DNA from: Candidatus Eisenbacteria bacterium
GTDB lineage: Bacteria; Eisenbacteria; RBG-16-71-46; SZUA-252
Length of the DNA stretch: 64,000 nucleotides
Direction: 5' to 3'
Assembly: GCA_005893305.1 (NCBI GenBank)
Contig: VBOZ01000010.1
Coordinates: 165,303-229,302, forward strand
The notes under the pieces: generated by a model
Databases searched by the model: none
What the model was told of the DNA's origin: nothing
The model's input: the letters and a program-made list of their open reading frames with translations, nothing else
Shown here: in pieces, positions 53,938 through 62,334 of the stretch
Layout of the letters: each line of letters starts with the position of its first letter
Position numbering within the stretch: position 1 is the stretch's first letter
Program-made: the position numbers and the translations under genes

Positions 53938-54342
53938 TCAGTCCGCCTGCGCTACGACCTCGACGCGCACGCGGGCCAGGCCCTGTCGGACGAAGCGAAG
54001 CTCTTGGGCCGCGGCGTAAGAGACGTCGATCAGGCGATTCTTGGCCCATGGGCCACGATCGTTGATGCGGAGGACCACGCTCCGCCCGTTCGCCAGGTTG
54101 GTCACCCGGACCCGGGTCCCGAGCGGGAGGAACCGGTGAGCGGCGGTCAGGGCGTTTTCATCGTAGGTTTCCCCGTACGCCGTCGCGCGCCCATGAAATC
54201 GGTGCGCGTAAAAGGATGCGTATCCGACCTTCGCGTCGGTATCCGCGCGGTGCGCGCGCTGGGCGGAGGCCCCGCAGCCGGTCAGCGTGACTGGAAGCAG
54301 ACAGACAAGAATCGCGATTGTTCGAATGCTGGGACGGGCCAT
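53938..54342 (-). CDS. rlpA: RlpA-like septal lipoprotein
   Basis: Lipoprotein of 134 residues from the ATG at 54342. Signal peptide with lipobox LPVTLTGC. The rest is a single double-psi beta-barrel domain: GYASFYAHRFHGRATAYGE, YDENALTAAHRFLPLGTRVR, VTNLANGRSVVLRINDRGPW (the catalytic Asp and the conserved DRGP) and RLIDVSYAAAQEL. In Pseudomonas RlpA is a lytic transglycosylase acting on denuded septal glycan; this short form lacks the SPOR domain that targets it to the septum. The frame continues far upstream but overlaps the divergent small gene. Confidence 0.88.
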   Translation of the reverse strand: MARPSIRTIAILVCLLPVTLTGCGASAQRAHRADTDAKVGYASFYAHRFHGRATAYGETYDENALTAAHRFLPLGTRVRVTNLANGRSVVLRINDRGPWAKNRLIDVSYAAAQELRFVRQGLARVRVEVVAQAD

Positions 54343-54509
54343 GAAGGGATTATCGGCCACAGCCCGCCATTGCATCGGCCCGAAATCGCGCCTTCGTAGC
54401 CACCGCCTCGGGTGCCGCTTGCCATGTCGGAGGCGCAGTCGGATAATCCCGACCTGAGCCCCACCCATTGAGTTCCTTTGAGTTCCTTGTCCCCAGAGGA
54501 GGCTCCGCG

Positions 54510-55040
54510 ATGATCGCTCTCTCGACCCTTTCCCGCGCCGGGGCTGCCGCCGCCCCACTCCTGATCGCGGGGATCCTCCTGGCGGTCCCGAGCAACACCC
54601 ACGAGCGCTCCGACGCCAAGGCGGCGCCTGCCGCGCGGCTTGCCGTGGCGCCGGCCGCAGCGATCGGTAGAGCCGCGCCCGCGAGAGGGCACGCGCCCCA
54701 TGCCCACGCGCCCCTGGAACGCCCTGCCACAGCCGGGATGGTGGTCGGTATCGATCCGGAAACGGGAGAGCTGGGGATGCCCACTCCCGAGCAATTGAAA
54801 GCGCTCTCCGACTCGCCGCAGTATGAAGTCGACCATTCAACCGCGGGACTGTTGGATGTTCATCACGCGGACGGCTCGGTCAGCGTCGATCTCCAGGGCC
54901 GGTTCCAGGAGTACGCGACGGTTCGCGTCGGCCCCGACGGAAAGCTGATATTCCGGTGCGTCGACGGCGAGGAGAATGCCAAGCGCGCCGTCAAGAGCTC
55001 GGCCCCCGCGCCTGCCGCTCCGGCGCTGGAAGAGAGGTGA
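54510..55040 (+). CDS. Small secreted protein of unknown function paired with a PA-domain peptidase
   Basis: Exported protein of 176 residues from the ATG at 54510 with GAGGAGG upstream. Hydrophobic N-terminus (ALSTLSRAGAAAAPLLIAGI), a low-complexity Ala/His/Pro stretch to about residue 75, then a compact region: GMVVGIDPETGELGMPTPEQ, STAGLLDVHHADGSVSVDLQ, GRFQEYATVRVGPDGKLIF and a Cys in RCVDGEEN. Ending APALEER. Similar small proteins occur next to PA-domain peptidases, as here (five bases to the next ATG), suggesting a joint function such as an inhibitor or chaperone. I do not assign one. Confidence 0.65.
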   Translation: MIALSTLSRAGAAAAPLLIAGILLAVPSNTHERSDAKAAPAARLAVAPAAAIGRAAPARGHAPHAHAPLERPATAGMVVGIDPETGELGMPTPEQLKALSDSPQYEVDHSTAGLLDVHHADGSVSVDLQGRFQEYATVRVGPDGKLIFRCVDGEENAKRAVKSSAPAPAAPALEER

Positions 55041-55045
55041 GCGCG

Positions 55046-56758
55046 ATGGCCCGCCGAATCTTCCCGAACGCGATCGCGCCACCCTCAGTCTTGGCCGTCC
55101 TGACCTTGCTTGGCGCCCTCCTGCCGAATGGTCCCCTTGCTCCGCCCGCCGCCTCCGCCGCGACCATCACGATCGTGAATGCCGACGGCGCCGGCGAGGG
55201 TTTCAACGACACTACGCCCGCGACGCCCGTCGGGGGAAATCCCGGCACCACCGTCGGCGCGCAGCGTCTCTATGTGTTCCAGACGGCGGCGGGGATCTGG
55301 GCGAGCATTCTTCGGAGCAACGTCGAGATCCGGGTGAGCGCACAGTTCGGCCCGCTGACGCCCTGCGACGCGTCGAGCGGCGTGCTGGGAAGCGCCGGCC
55401 CCACCACCGTACATCGCGATTTCCCGGGGGCGCTCATCGCCGGGGCCTGGTATCACCAGGCCTTGGCGAACAAGCTGACCGGCTCCGATCTCGACCCACA
55501 GGCCGACATCAATGCCAATTTCAACTCGAGCGTCGGGACGTCGACCTGCCTCACCCCAGGCTGGTACTACGGCATCGACGGGAACGAAGGGACGCAAATC
55601 GAGCTGCTACCCGTCGTGCTCCATGAGATCGGCCACGGGCTGGGATTCAGCACCACGACCAATGGGCAGACGGGCCTCTACCTGAACAGCTTCCCGCACG
55701 TCTGGGACTTCTTCCTCTTCAACCCGGCCACCGGGCTTCACTGGAACCAGATGAACCAGGCGCAGCGGGCCGCGTCCGCCACGAGCTGCGGAAACCTGGT
55801 CTGGGATGGCGCCGCCACGACGGCCGGAGCCGCGCGGCTCCTGGGGCCGAAACCAACCCTGCACGTGAACAGTCCCGCCGCGGCCGTGGGCGACTACGAT
55901 GTCGGCACGGCCTCGTTCGGGCCGCCCTTGAGCTCGAACGGGGTGACCGGGGACGTCGTGCTGGCGAACGACGGCACGGGCGTTCTGACGAACGCCTGTG
56001 AGCCGCTCATCAACGTCGTGGCCGGCAAGATCGTGCTCCTCGATCGCGGCGGCTGCACGTTCGTGGTCAAGGTCAAGAATGCCCAGAATGCCGGAGCGAT
56101 CGGCGTCATCGTCGCGGACAGCGTCGCCGGCTGCCCGCCGGCCGGGCTGGGTGGGAGCGATCCGACGATCACGATCCCCTCGGTGCGGATCAGCCAGTCC
56201 GACGGGGTGTTGCTCAAGGCGAACCTGACCGGCATGAACGCCACGCTGATCCAGGATCCGACGAAGAAAGCGGGCACGCATGTGTCGGGGCGAGTCAAGA
56301 TGTACGCGCCGCTCCCGTACGCCGCGGGCTCATCGGTATCCCACTGGGATGTCTCCGCCGAGCCGAACCTGCTCATGGAGCCGGCGATCAACACCTCGCT
56401 CTCGTCCGACCCGGACCTCACGGTGCAGCTCTTCGCCGACATCGGATGGCTGGGAACATCAGGGGTTCAAGTCGTCGACGGCTCGGGCGGCCCGCTCCAA
56501 TTCTCGTTGGGGCAGAGCATGCCGAATCCCGGCGCCGATCTCACGAGCGTGCGCTTCGTGGTTCCTTCCCGCGGCAGGGTCGTGATGCGCCTCTTCGACG
56601 TGAGCGGCCGTCTCGTAAGGACCGCCGTGGATGAGACGCTGGGCCCGGGCGCTTACTCCGCGCCAATCCCCACCGCCGGTTTGGCCGGCGGCGTCTACTT
56701 CTACCGCCTCGAGGCCGGCGGGATGAGCCTCTCGCGAAGGCTCGCGGTGTTGCCGTAG
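55046..56758 (+). CDS. Secreted PA-domain metallopeptidase with C-terminal sorting domain
   Basis: Exported protein of 570 residues from the ATG at 55046. Signal peptide to about residue 40 (PPAASAATI). Zinc site in VVLHEIGHGLGFSTTT (HExxHxxGxxF, metzincin-like), with a Met-turn-like SSVSHWD further on. A PA (protease-associated) domain is inserted between them (GDVVLANDGTGVLTNACEPL; VAGKIVLLDRGGCTFVVKVK; AQNAGAIGVIVAD). The last 90 residues are the FlgD-like sorting domain (FSLGQSMPNPGADLTSVRFV to GVYFYRLEAGG). Active peptidase predicted; natural substrate unknown. It belongs with the small secreted protein just upstream. Confidence 0.85.
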   Translation: MARRIFPNAIAPPSVLAVLTLLGALLPNGPLAPPAASAATITIVNADGAGEGFNDTTPATPVGGNPGTTVGAQRLYVFQTAAGIWASILRSNVEIRVSAQFGPLTPCDASSGVLGSAGPTTVHRDFPGALIAGAWYHQALANKLTGSDLDPQADINANFNSSVGTSTCLTPGWYYGIDGNEGTQIELLPVVLHEIGHGLGFSTTTNGQTGLYLNSFPHVWDFFLFNPATGLHWNQMNQAQRAASATSCGNLVWDGAATTAGAARLLGPKPTLHVNSPAAAVGDYDVGTASFGPPLSSNGVTGDVVLANDGTGVLTNACEPLINVVAGKIVLLDRGGCTFVVKVKNAQNAGAIGVIVADSVAGCPPAGLGGSDPTITIPSVRISQSDGVLLKANLTGMNATLIQDPTKKAGTHVSGRVKMYAPLPYAAGSSVSHWDVSAEPNLLMEPAINTSLSSDPDLTVQLFADIGWLGTSGVQVVDGSGGPLQFSLGQSMPNPGADLTSVRFVVPSRGRVVMRLFDVSGRLVRTAVDETLGPGAYSAPIPTAGLAGGVYFYRLEAGGMSLSRRLAVLP

Positions 56759-56761
56759 AGA

Positions 56762-56793
56762 GGGCCCGGCGGCATTGCCCGCGCGCCGGGCCC
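56762..56793 (+). terminator. Hairpin after the metallopeptidase gene
   Basis: 10-bp stem GGGCCCGGCG (56762-56771) with CGCCGGGCCC (56784-56793), four bases after the stop codon. No T-run follows, so efficiency is doubtful. It lies between two convergent genes. Confidence 0.45.
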
Positions 56794-56834
56794 CTCCCGG
56801 GAATGGCGCAGAAGGTCAGTCCAAAAGTCCGACG

Positions 56835-58874
56835 CTAGTGGAGTATCGTCACCTTGGACACGTCCAGTTCCGCCGCCACCTCGGTTTTGACGAAGTAGAT
56901 TCCGGCCGCTGCTCGCGCGCCCCGTAGGTCGCGGCCGTCCCACCCAACCGTGTGCTCGCCGCCCGCCTCGACGCCGTTCCGCAACTCGGCCACGCGGCGG
57001 CCGCTCACTGAATAGATCGTGATGCGAACGCTCGCGCCTTCCACCGGAACTCGATAGTCCAAGAGAAATTCGCCGGCCGCGCTTCCATTCCCGCGGATGG
57101 AGGCGAGGTCGCGGATCCCGCCGCGTCCGACCCGGACGCAGTCGGCGCCGGTGACGCGCGCGCCGCCGATTGTCGTGCCGGTGAGCGTGAGGACCGCGTT
57201 AGGTCCGGTGCCCGGTGCCTGCAACGTCGCGGCAAGGGCCGGGACATCGAACCAGAAGACCCGATCGAGGAAACCGTCCGGGGGAAGGGTGTTGCAGCGA
57301 CATTCTTCGGCCCCGCTTGGGTTCGCCGCCGCGACGTCCTTTGTCGTGATAGCCCCGCGGACCGGCGCGATGCCATTGAGCCGAATCGAGCCCGGATCCA
57401 CGCGGGCAGGGTCGAATCCGTCGCCACCTAACAGAGCGACCGGGAGCTTCCCTCGCGAGGCGAGGTTGAGATCGTTGAGGCATTCTCCAGGCCGGACGTC
57501 GACATAGACCGCGATCACCGGGGCCGGAAGCGCGTAGACCCACGCGTACCCATTCGAGATGAGCTCCTCGCCCGGGATGGGCGCGAAGTAGCTCGGATAG
57601 AACGGCGCCGCGATCAACACATCGGCGCGGCCGTCTCCGTTCACGTCCCCGGCCGAAGCCACGGACGTACCGGTGGAGTAGATCTCCCAGGCGGGTGGGG
57701 CGAGGTCGAACAGGATCGAGCCGGTGCGGCCCGAATAGACGTAGGCGGCGCCGTAGTACGAGTACGGGTTGCTAGGGGGTTTCGCGAGCGGCGCACCCAC
57801 GATGAAATCGTCCCGGCCGTCTCCATCGACGTCGCCCGCGCCGGCCACGGACGCCCCGAAGCGGTCATAGGACGACACCCCTCCGAGCCGGTAGATCGCC
57901 GCACCGGTCGCGCCGGAAAAGACCTTCACCATCCCCTGTTGAACCCCGATCCCGAGCGTGCCCTCGACGGCGCCCGCGATGAAATCCGGGATGCCGTCCC
58001 CGTCGATGTCGCCCGCTCCGTTCACGGACCAGCCGAGGCGATCGGACGGGGCTTCGCCACGGATCCGGTAGATCTCCGCCCCGGTCGCCCCGGAGCAGAC
58101 GATGACCGTCCCGTTGTGGCTCCCGCCGAAGGGCCCGGGCGCTCCGACGACAATGTCGGACGCTCCATCCCGGTCTAGGTCGCCAGTGCCCGCCACCGAG
58201 AGGCCGAAGTGCTCTTCCACCTCGTTGCCGTCGATGCGGCGGATGAGCGACCCATCCGCGCCACTAAAAATCTGGATCGCGCCGGCCTCCGCCAAGGAGC
58301 CGATCGTGACGAATGCCGTTCCGACCACGATGTCGCCTTCCCCGTCACCGTTGACGTCGCCGATTCCGGCAAACGCGCGGCCGAAATCCTTCATCGGATC
58401 GGATCCGAGGATCTCGTAGAGAGGAAGACCGGTCCTTCCTGAATAGACCTTGATCGAGCCCTGCTCGGTCGGATTGAAGAACGCCACGTTGACGTCCACG
58501 ATCGCGGCAGACGCGCCGATGCCGAAGTCCGGCGTGCCGTCGCCGTTCACGTCACCCAGACCGCGCACCCACCCGCGGTACTCGGTTCCGGTCTGCCCTT
58601 CGATTCGGTAGAGAGCCTCGCCGGTGGCGCCCGAATAGACGACGACGTAGCCCGCGAAGCCTCCGGTCGCGGTATTCCCGTACGGGGTGCCGACCGCGAA
58701 GTCGGCGTGCCCGTCGCCGTTCAGATCTCCGAGACCGGCGATGGATTGCGAGAAGAAATCAAAACTGCCGTCGCCTTCCTTCTCGTAGAGCTGCGTGGGA
58801 TCGGCGGCGCGTGCGGCGGGGACGAGCACGGTGCAGAGGAAGAAGACAAGGACACCTCGGTTGATGAGAGACAT
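56835..58874 (-). CDS. FG-GAP/integrin-alpha repeat protein with C-terminal sorting domain
   Basis: Secreted protein of 679 residues, started at the ATG at 58874 (MSLINRGVLVFFLCTVLVPA), with GAGGTG upstream; an earlier ATG at 58907 gives no signal-like N-terminus. After the signal peptide (ending ARAADP) there are seven FG-GAP repeats, each with a calcium loop of the form G-D-(V/L/I)-(N/D)-G-D-G-x-x-D, enough for one beta-propeller. Then a region with Cys pairs (CLNDLNLASRGK; EECRCNTLPP) and the FlgD-like domain (VEGASVRITIYSVSGRRVAE to GIYFVKTEV). Cell-surface binding or adhesion is the probable role. Confidence 0.82.
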   Translation of the reverse strand: MSLINRGVLVFFLCTVLVPAARAADPTQLYEKEGDGSFDFFSQSIAGLGDLNGDGHADFAVGTPYGNTATGGFAGYVVVYSGATGEALYRIEGQTGTEYRGWVRGLGDVNGDGTPDFGIGASAAIVDVNVAFFNPTEQGSIKVYSGRTGLPLYEILGSDPMKDFGRAFAGIGDVNGDGEGDIVVGTAFVTIGSLAEAGAIQIFSGADGSLIRRIDGNEVEEHFGLSVAGTGDLDRDGASDIVVGAPGPFGGSHNGTVIVCSGATGAEIYRIRGEAPSDRLGWSVNGAGDIDGDGIPDFIAGAVEGTLGIGVQQGMVKVFSGATGAAIYRLGGVSSYDRFGASVAGAGDVDGDGRDDFIVGAPLAKPPSNPYSYYGAAYVYSGRTGSILFDLAPPAWEIYSTGTSVASAGDVNGDGRADVLIAAPFYPSYFAPIPGEELISNGYAWVYALPAPVIAVYVDVRPGECLNDLNLASRGKLPVALLGGDGFDPARVDPGSIRLNGIAPVRGAITTKDVAAANPSGAEECRCNTLPPDGFLDRVFWFDVPALAATLQAPGTGPNAVLTLTGTTIGGARVTGADCVRVGRGGIRDLASIRGNGSAAGEFLLDYRVPVEGASVRITIYSVSGRRVAELRNGVEAGGEHTVGWDGRDLRGARAAAGIYFVKTEVAAELDVSKVTILH

Positions 58875-59012
58875 GAATCGCACCTCTGGATTCCCGGCAT
58901 GTCTCAAATGGTCCGGACGAGCGTCGATCGTAAGGGGACCGGGGAGACCAACCGGCGGTGCGCGAGGTGCCGAGGCAATTGATGTCGATGGAGCGGGGTG
59001 GGGGATTGAAGC

Positions 59013-59237
59013 TCAGGCGGGGACCTTCAACCACGGAGTATACCACGCTTCGGATCGTCCCGCAAGCGCGCGCTCCTCTACCGCCTCCGGAAGGCTATGA
59101 CCGCCGCCGAGCGAGAGAAAGAGATCGGTGCGGCCAAGGTTGCCCTCCGTCTCGATCCGTCCTCTCGCCACGGCCAGCGCGCCAAGCACCACGAGGCAAA
59201 GCAAAAGTCTGCTCAAATCGGATCGGACCCCGCTCAC
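59013..59237 (-). CDS. Possible small secreted or membrane protein
   Basis: Frame of 74 residues from a GTG at 59237 that overlaps the VOC gene stop (GTGA). The N-terminus LSRLLLCLVVLGALAVARGR resembles a signal anchor; the rest has no recognised motif. Translational coupling is the only support. It may be an artefact of high G+C sequence. Confidence 0.3.
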   Translation of the reverse strand: MSGVRSDLSRLLLCLVVLGALAVARGRIETEGNLGRTDLFLSLGGGHSLPEAVEERALAGRSEAWYTPWLKVPA

Positions 59238-59623
59238 GCAGGATTCGAGATCGTCATCTTGAATCCGTCGGGGTCCGTCACCGTGAATCCGATCGGTCCC
59301 CAGGGAAGAGGTCCGGGCCCATCGTTCAGGGTGATCCCCGCCGTCTTCGCCTGCTTCGCGAGCGCCGCGATATCCTGATCGGTCTCGAGGTAAAAGCGCA
59401 TTCCCACGCCTTTCACCCGGTCGCGGCCCTTCCCAAAATCGTCCTGCGAGATCCCCAGGCCTACCCCTCCAGCCTCGATAATGACGCCCCGGAGCACGCC
59501 TCCGTCCTTCATCTCCTCCTTGATCGAAAATCCTAACCCGTCCTTGTAGAACTGAATGCTCTTCTTGAGGTCATTCACGGTCAATGCTGGAAAGAGACTG
59601 CGAGCCTGGAGTGTCGTGGCCAT
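59234..59623 (-). CDS. VOC/glyoxalase superfamily protein
   Basis: Small protein of 129 residues from the ATG at 59623, with AAGGAG nine bases upstream; an in-frame ATG at 59668 lacks such a site. Hallmarks of the vicinal-oxygen-chelate fold: LTVNDLKKSIQFYKDGLGFS, GVIIEAGGVGLGISQDDFGK, VGMRFYLETDQDIAALAKQA and GFTVTDPDGFKMTISNPA. Ring-opening, lyase and resistance enzymes share this fold, so no reaction can be named. It stands with the Cbp1-like gene divergent from it. Confidence 0.82.
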   Translation of the reverse strand: MATTLQARSLFPALTVNDLKKSIQFYKDGLGFSIKEEMKDGGVLRGVIIEAGGVGLGISQDDFGKGRDRVKGVGMRFYLETDQDIAALAKQAKTAGITLNDGPGPLPWGPIGFTVTDPDGFKMTISNPA

Positions 59624-60037
59624 GGGACTCTCCTTGTTGGGGTCAACGTATGGAACCGCCTTCCCCAATTGTACCCCGACGCTGGGCCTTCATTGTGAAG
59701 CGGCTCTGGGAGCGGAAAACCTGACAGAGAATGCGGGGTTTGACCTACGCGGTCCAGTCCCGCGCCTGAGCGTCCCTGGGAGTACAGCAGCGGACGCGGG
59801 GCGCCCTGGGGAATTCGGTCCCAAACCCGGCTTCTTGCCGGCTGGCAAGGGCAAGGGCCGGAATCGCTTGGACACTCACCCCGGCCCGTGCGTTCGGGCC
59901 CGCGGACGCAGGATGGCACTTGTTATGCGACCACATGATGTTGCGGGGAGGCGTCCGACCCTATGTAGGATGCGCAGGAACCGTTCAACGTTGGCTTGCC
60001 GCTCAAAGCCATTCGCACACAAGGAGGGGCTCAGATC
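59624..60037. other. Divergent intergenic region between VOC and Cbp1-like genes
   Basis: About 410 bases with no plausible gene. It holds the two ribosome sites at its ends and a sigma-54-like motif at 59914-59928 oriented to the right. An imperfect GGCC-rich hairpin region lies near 59830-59910. No tRNA is seen. Confidence 0.5.
59914..59928 (+). promoter_or_regulatory. Possible sigma-54 promoter for the Cbp1-like gene
   Basis: TGGCAC at 59914-59919, five bases, ATGC at 59925-59928. GG and GC are at the right distance; the -12 element reads ATGC instead of TTGC. The expected start of transcription is near 59940, about 100 bases before the ATG at 60038. Confidence 0.4.
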
Positions 60038-60892
60038 ATGCGTAAACCTGTTGTCATCGCTTTGGCCCTCATCAGCCTGGTGTTCGTAGGCACCACGGGG
60101 GCGTTTTATTCGAAGTACAAGAAATCCGTCGAGAGCTACACCCAATTAAAGTCCGAAGATGAAAGCACGCGGAGTCGTTACGGAGCGGCTCTCACCGAGA
60201 TCGCGACGATCCAGGACAGCCTGAACGCCATCGTTCTCGGCGAGAATGGGTTACGTGGTGTCGCGGCCCAGAGCCAGGCCGAAGTGCAGGTTCCCCCCAC
60301 GGTCCACGACCAGGTGCTCGAGCGCATCGCGATGCTCAAGGGCGCGATCGAGCGCACCAAGGACCGTATCCAGATGCTGGATTCCCGACTGAAGAAGAAC
60401 GGGATCAAGATCGCAGGGCTGGAGAAGATGGTGGCCGGTCTCCGGAGCTCGGTGGCCGAGAAGGAAGAGCGCATCGCCCAGCTCAGCACGCAGGTGGACG
60501 GTTTGCAGACCCAAGTGACGGGACTTTCCGCCACGGTCGAGCAGAAGACGCAGGAAGTCACGGACAAGCAGCATGAGCTCGCCACGGTCTTCTACACCAT
60601 TGGGACGAAGAAAGAGCTGACCAAGTCAGGAATCGTGGAGTCGAAGGGCGGCGTCCTCGGGCTCGGAAAGACCCTCAAGCCCTCGGGCACGCTCAACGAA
60701 GCCGCCTTCACCCCCCTGGACACGGACCAGGAGAACGTGATCCGCATCCCTTCCGAGAAGGTCCAAGTTTTGAGCGCCCAGCCGGTCTCGAGCTACGTCC
60801 TGGCGCAGGTCGGAAAGGACATGGTGGAGCTCCGCATCGTCGACCCGAAGGAGTTCCGGAAGATCAAGCAGGTCGTGATCCTGACCACGTAG
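60038..60892 (+). CDS. Coiled-coil envelope protein, Cbp1-like family
   Basis: Protein of 284 residues from the ATG at 60038 (AAGGAGGGG upstream). One N-terminal hydrophobic segment (VVIALALISLVFVGTTGAFY) anchors it in the inner membrane; the next 175 residues are a coiled coil (LERIAMLKGAIERTKDRIQM; SVAEKEERIAQLSTQVDGLQ). The C-terminal domain IGTKKELTKSGIVESKGGVL to VVILTT matches a family common in Bacteroidota, annotated there as Cbp1-type collagen-binding adhesins; with this topology that label may mislead, and a structural role in the periplasm is as likely. A strong terminator follows. Confidence 0.7.
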   Translation: MRKPVVIALALISLVFVGTTGAFYSKYKKSVESYTQLKSEDESTRSRYGAALTEIATIQDSLNAIVLGENGLRGVAAQSQAEVQVPPTVHDQVLERIAMLKGAIERTKDRIQMLDSRLKKNGIKIAGLEKMVAGLRSSVAEKEERIAQLSTQVDGLQTQVTGLSATVEQKTQEVTDKQHELATVFYTIGTKKELTKSGIVESKGGVLGLGKTLKPSGTLNEAAFTPLDTDQENVIRIPSEKVQVLSAQPVSSYVLAQVGKDMVELRIVDPKEFRKIKQVVILTT

Positions 60893-60913
60893 GTCGGATC
60901 GCACCGCAAGAAC

Positions 60914-60953
60914 AGGCGCCCCAGGAGATCATGAACTCCTGGGGCGCCTTTTT
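60914..60953 (+). terminator. Strong rho-independent terminator
   Basis: Perfect 14-bp stem AGGCGCCCCAGGAG (60914-60927) with CTCCTGGGGCGCCT (60936-60949), then TTTTT. It begins 21 bases past the Cbp1-like gene's stop. Confidence 0.92.
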
Positions 60954-60991
60954 GCATCCGCCGGCGTTCGTGCTTCGCTCGGCCTGAACCG

Positions 60992-61621
60992 CTACTTCGT
61001 GAGCGGGAAGCTCAGGCCGGCCGTGATCATAACGTCGTGCTGCGTCGGCTCGACGAGTCCGGTTGTCGTAGCCGTAAGCTCAGCGCCTTGCTGGCGGATT
61101 CGATCCACCATCTCCATGGAGAGGTGAAGCCGATCGGAAAGGGCCGCGCCGAAGCTCAAGCCCACGACCCCGGTCAGCTTACCCTTGAACTCACCCGCAT
61201 CGGTCCTCTTCGCGAAATCGAAGAGCCCGATCTTCTGAGTCGTGTACCCGATTCCCCCCAGAATGCCGATGTTGCCCTGATCTCCACCTGCAATCCGCAC
61301 CTTCCCGCGCAGATCTGCCAAGAGCAGCGTCGAGGCCAGCTCGATGGAGGTGGTGCCCACGACCTCGATCGTGCCGCTGCCGGCTCCGGCGACCAGCTCC
61401 GCCCCGAATCGCTTCCCGAACGATGCGCCCACGCCGAGCCCGTACACCGTGTGTGTCCGATTGCGAATGAGCGCGGTGCTCCCACTCGTGACCATCAGCA
61501 GCGTCTTCGTCGGGACCGAAGCGCCGACAAATGGGGTGACGTCACACGCAGCGTCGGCCGCTTGAAGGGGGATGAAGAGCAGGGCTGCGGCGACCGCCAA
61601 AATCACGAGACCGCGTAGCAT
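60992..61621 (-). CDS. Outer-membrane beta-barrel protein
   Basis: Protein of 209 residues from the ATG at 61621 (GAGGAGGC upstream). Signal peptide LVILAVAAALLFIPLQAADA, then alternating strands with aromatic girdle residues: TVYGLGVGASFGKRFGAELV, ASTLLLADLRGKVRI, GNIGILGGIGYTTQKI, FKGKLTGVVGLSFGAALSDR, LHLSMEMVDR and the last strand HDVMITAGLSFPLTK. This is the pattern of an eight-stranded OmpW/OmpA-like barrel. Function not assigned. Confidence 0.72.
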   Translation of the reverse strand: MLRGLVILAVAAALLFIPLQAADAACDVTPFVGASVPTKTLLMVTSGSTALIRNRTHTVYGLGVGASFGKRFGAELVAGAGSGTIEVVGTTSIELASTLLLADLRGKVRIAGGDQGNIGILGGIGYTTQKIGLFDFAKRTDAGEFKGKLTGVVGLSFGAALSDRLHLSMEMVDRIRQQGAELTATTTGLVEPTQHDVMITAGLSFPLTK

Positions 61622-61781
61622 TCGTGCCTCCTCAAGATGGGTGTTGGTCGTAATGCGCGCATGAAACAGAGGCGGGAATGTACGCGATTCATTCGCGGGG
61701 GTCGAGTCCGATGTGAGGGTCGGGTCCCGGGCCGCAAGGATTGAGTTCGCGCGAGCCCACACCAGCCCTGGGAGCAATCGC

Positions 61782-61806
61782 CGCCGCCCCATGAATCGGG
61801 GCGGCG
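61782..61806 (-). terminator. Hairpin after the DinB gene
   Basis: 9-bp stem CGCCGCCCC (61782-61790) with GGGGCGGCG (61798-61806), loop of seven. On the minus strand it begins seven bases past the DinB stop; no T-run follows. Confidence 0.4.
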
Positions 61807-61813
61807 TAGGAAG

Positions 61814-62317
61814 TCACCAGGGCTCGTCGCCCGACGGCCCGTAGATCGATGGCACCTTCCCGCCGACCATGCGCAGGTAGACGGAGAGCTGGCCGCGGTG
61901 GTGAACCAGCGCGTGGAGGAAATACCAGAGCACATCTCCCCGGCGATGCTCCTCCATCCGGTCCTTCGCGACCGGCACGCGGACGGTCCCGTTCAGGGCT
62001 TCATCCGGTATCGCCCGCAGCTTCCGAACGAACTCGGTGTGCGCCTTCTCGTAGGCGGCAACCAGCTCCTGCCATGTCTTCGGAATCGGCGGCGGCCCGG
62101 TCATTTTCATCTCGTCGGCCATGACCTCGTCCGGATCGAGCTGCACGCAGGCCATCATCCAGGCCGTTTCCATCGCCGTCATCGACGTGTCGTGCGGCCT
62201 GAATGACGCCTTCGCTGGCGGGTACGCTTTCAGGACCCGCATCGTGGTCGGGTGCTCGAGCTCCTGATGTGCGATATGGATTTCCTTCTCGGTGACAGCC
62301 TGCACCTGCGTGGCCAC
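61814..62317 (-). CDS. DinB/YfiT-like family protein
   Basis: Four-helix-bundle protein of 167 residues from a GTG at 62317 (GAGGAG upstream). The three metal-binding positions are visible: a His in PHDTSMTAMETAWMM, and the C-terminal pair in WYFLHALVHHRGQLSVYLRM. The DinB superfamily includes thiol-dependent transferases; the substrate is not evident. Just upstream, and likely in the same transcript, is a VOC/PhnB-like gene (18-base gap). Confidence 0.83.
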   Translation of the reverse strand: MATQVQAVTEKEIHIAHQELEHPTTMRVLKAYPPAKASFRPHDTSMTAMETAWMMACVQLDPDEVMADEMKMTGPPPIPKTWQELVAAYEKAHTEFVRKLRAIPDEALNGTVRVPVAKDRMEEHRRGDVLWYFLHALVHHRGQLSVYLRMVGGKVPSIYGPSGDEPW

Positions 62318-62334
62318 GACGGAACTCCTCTCTG

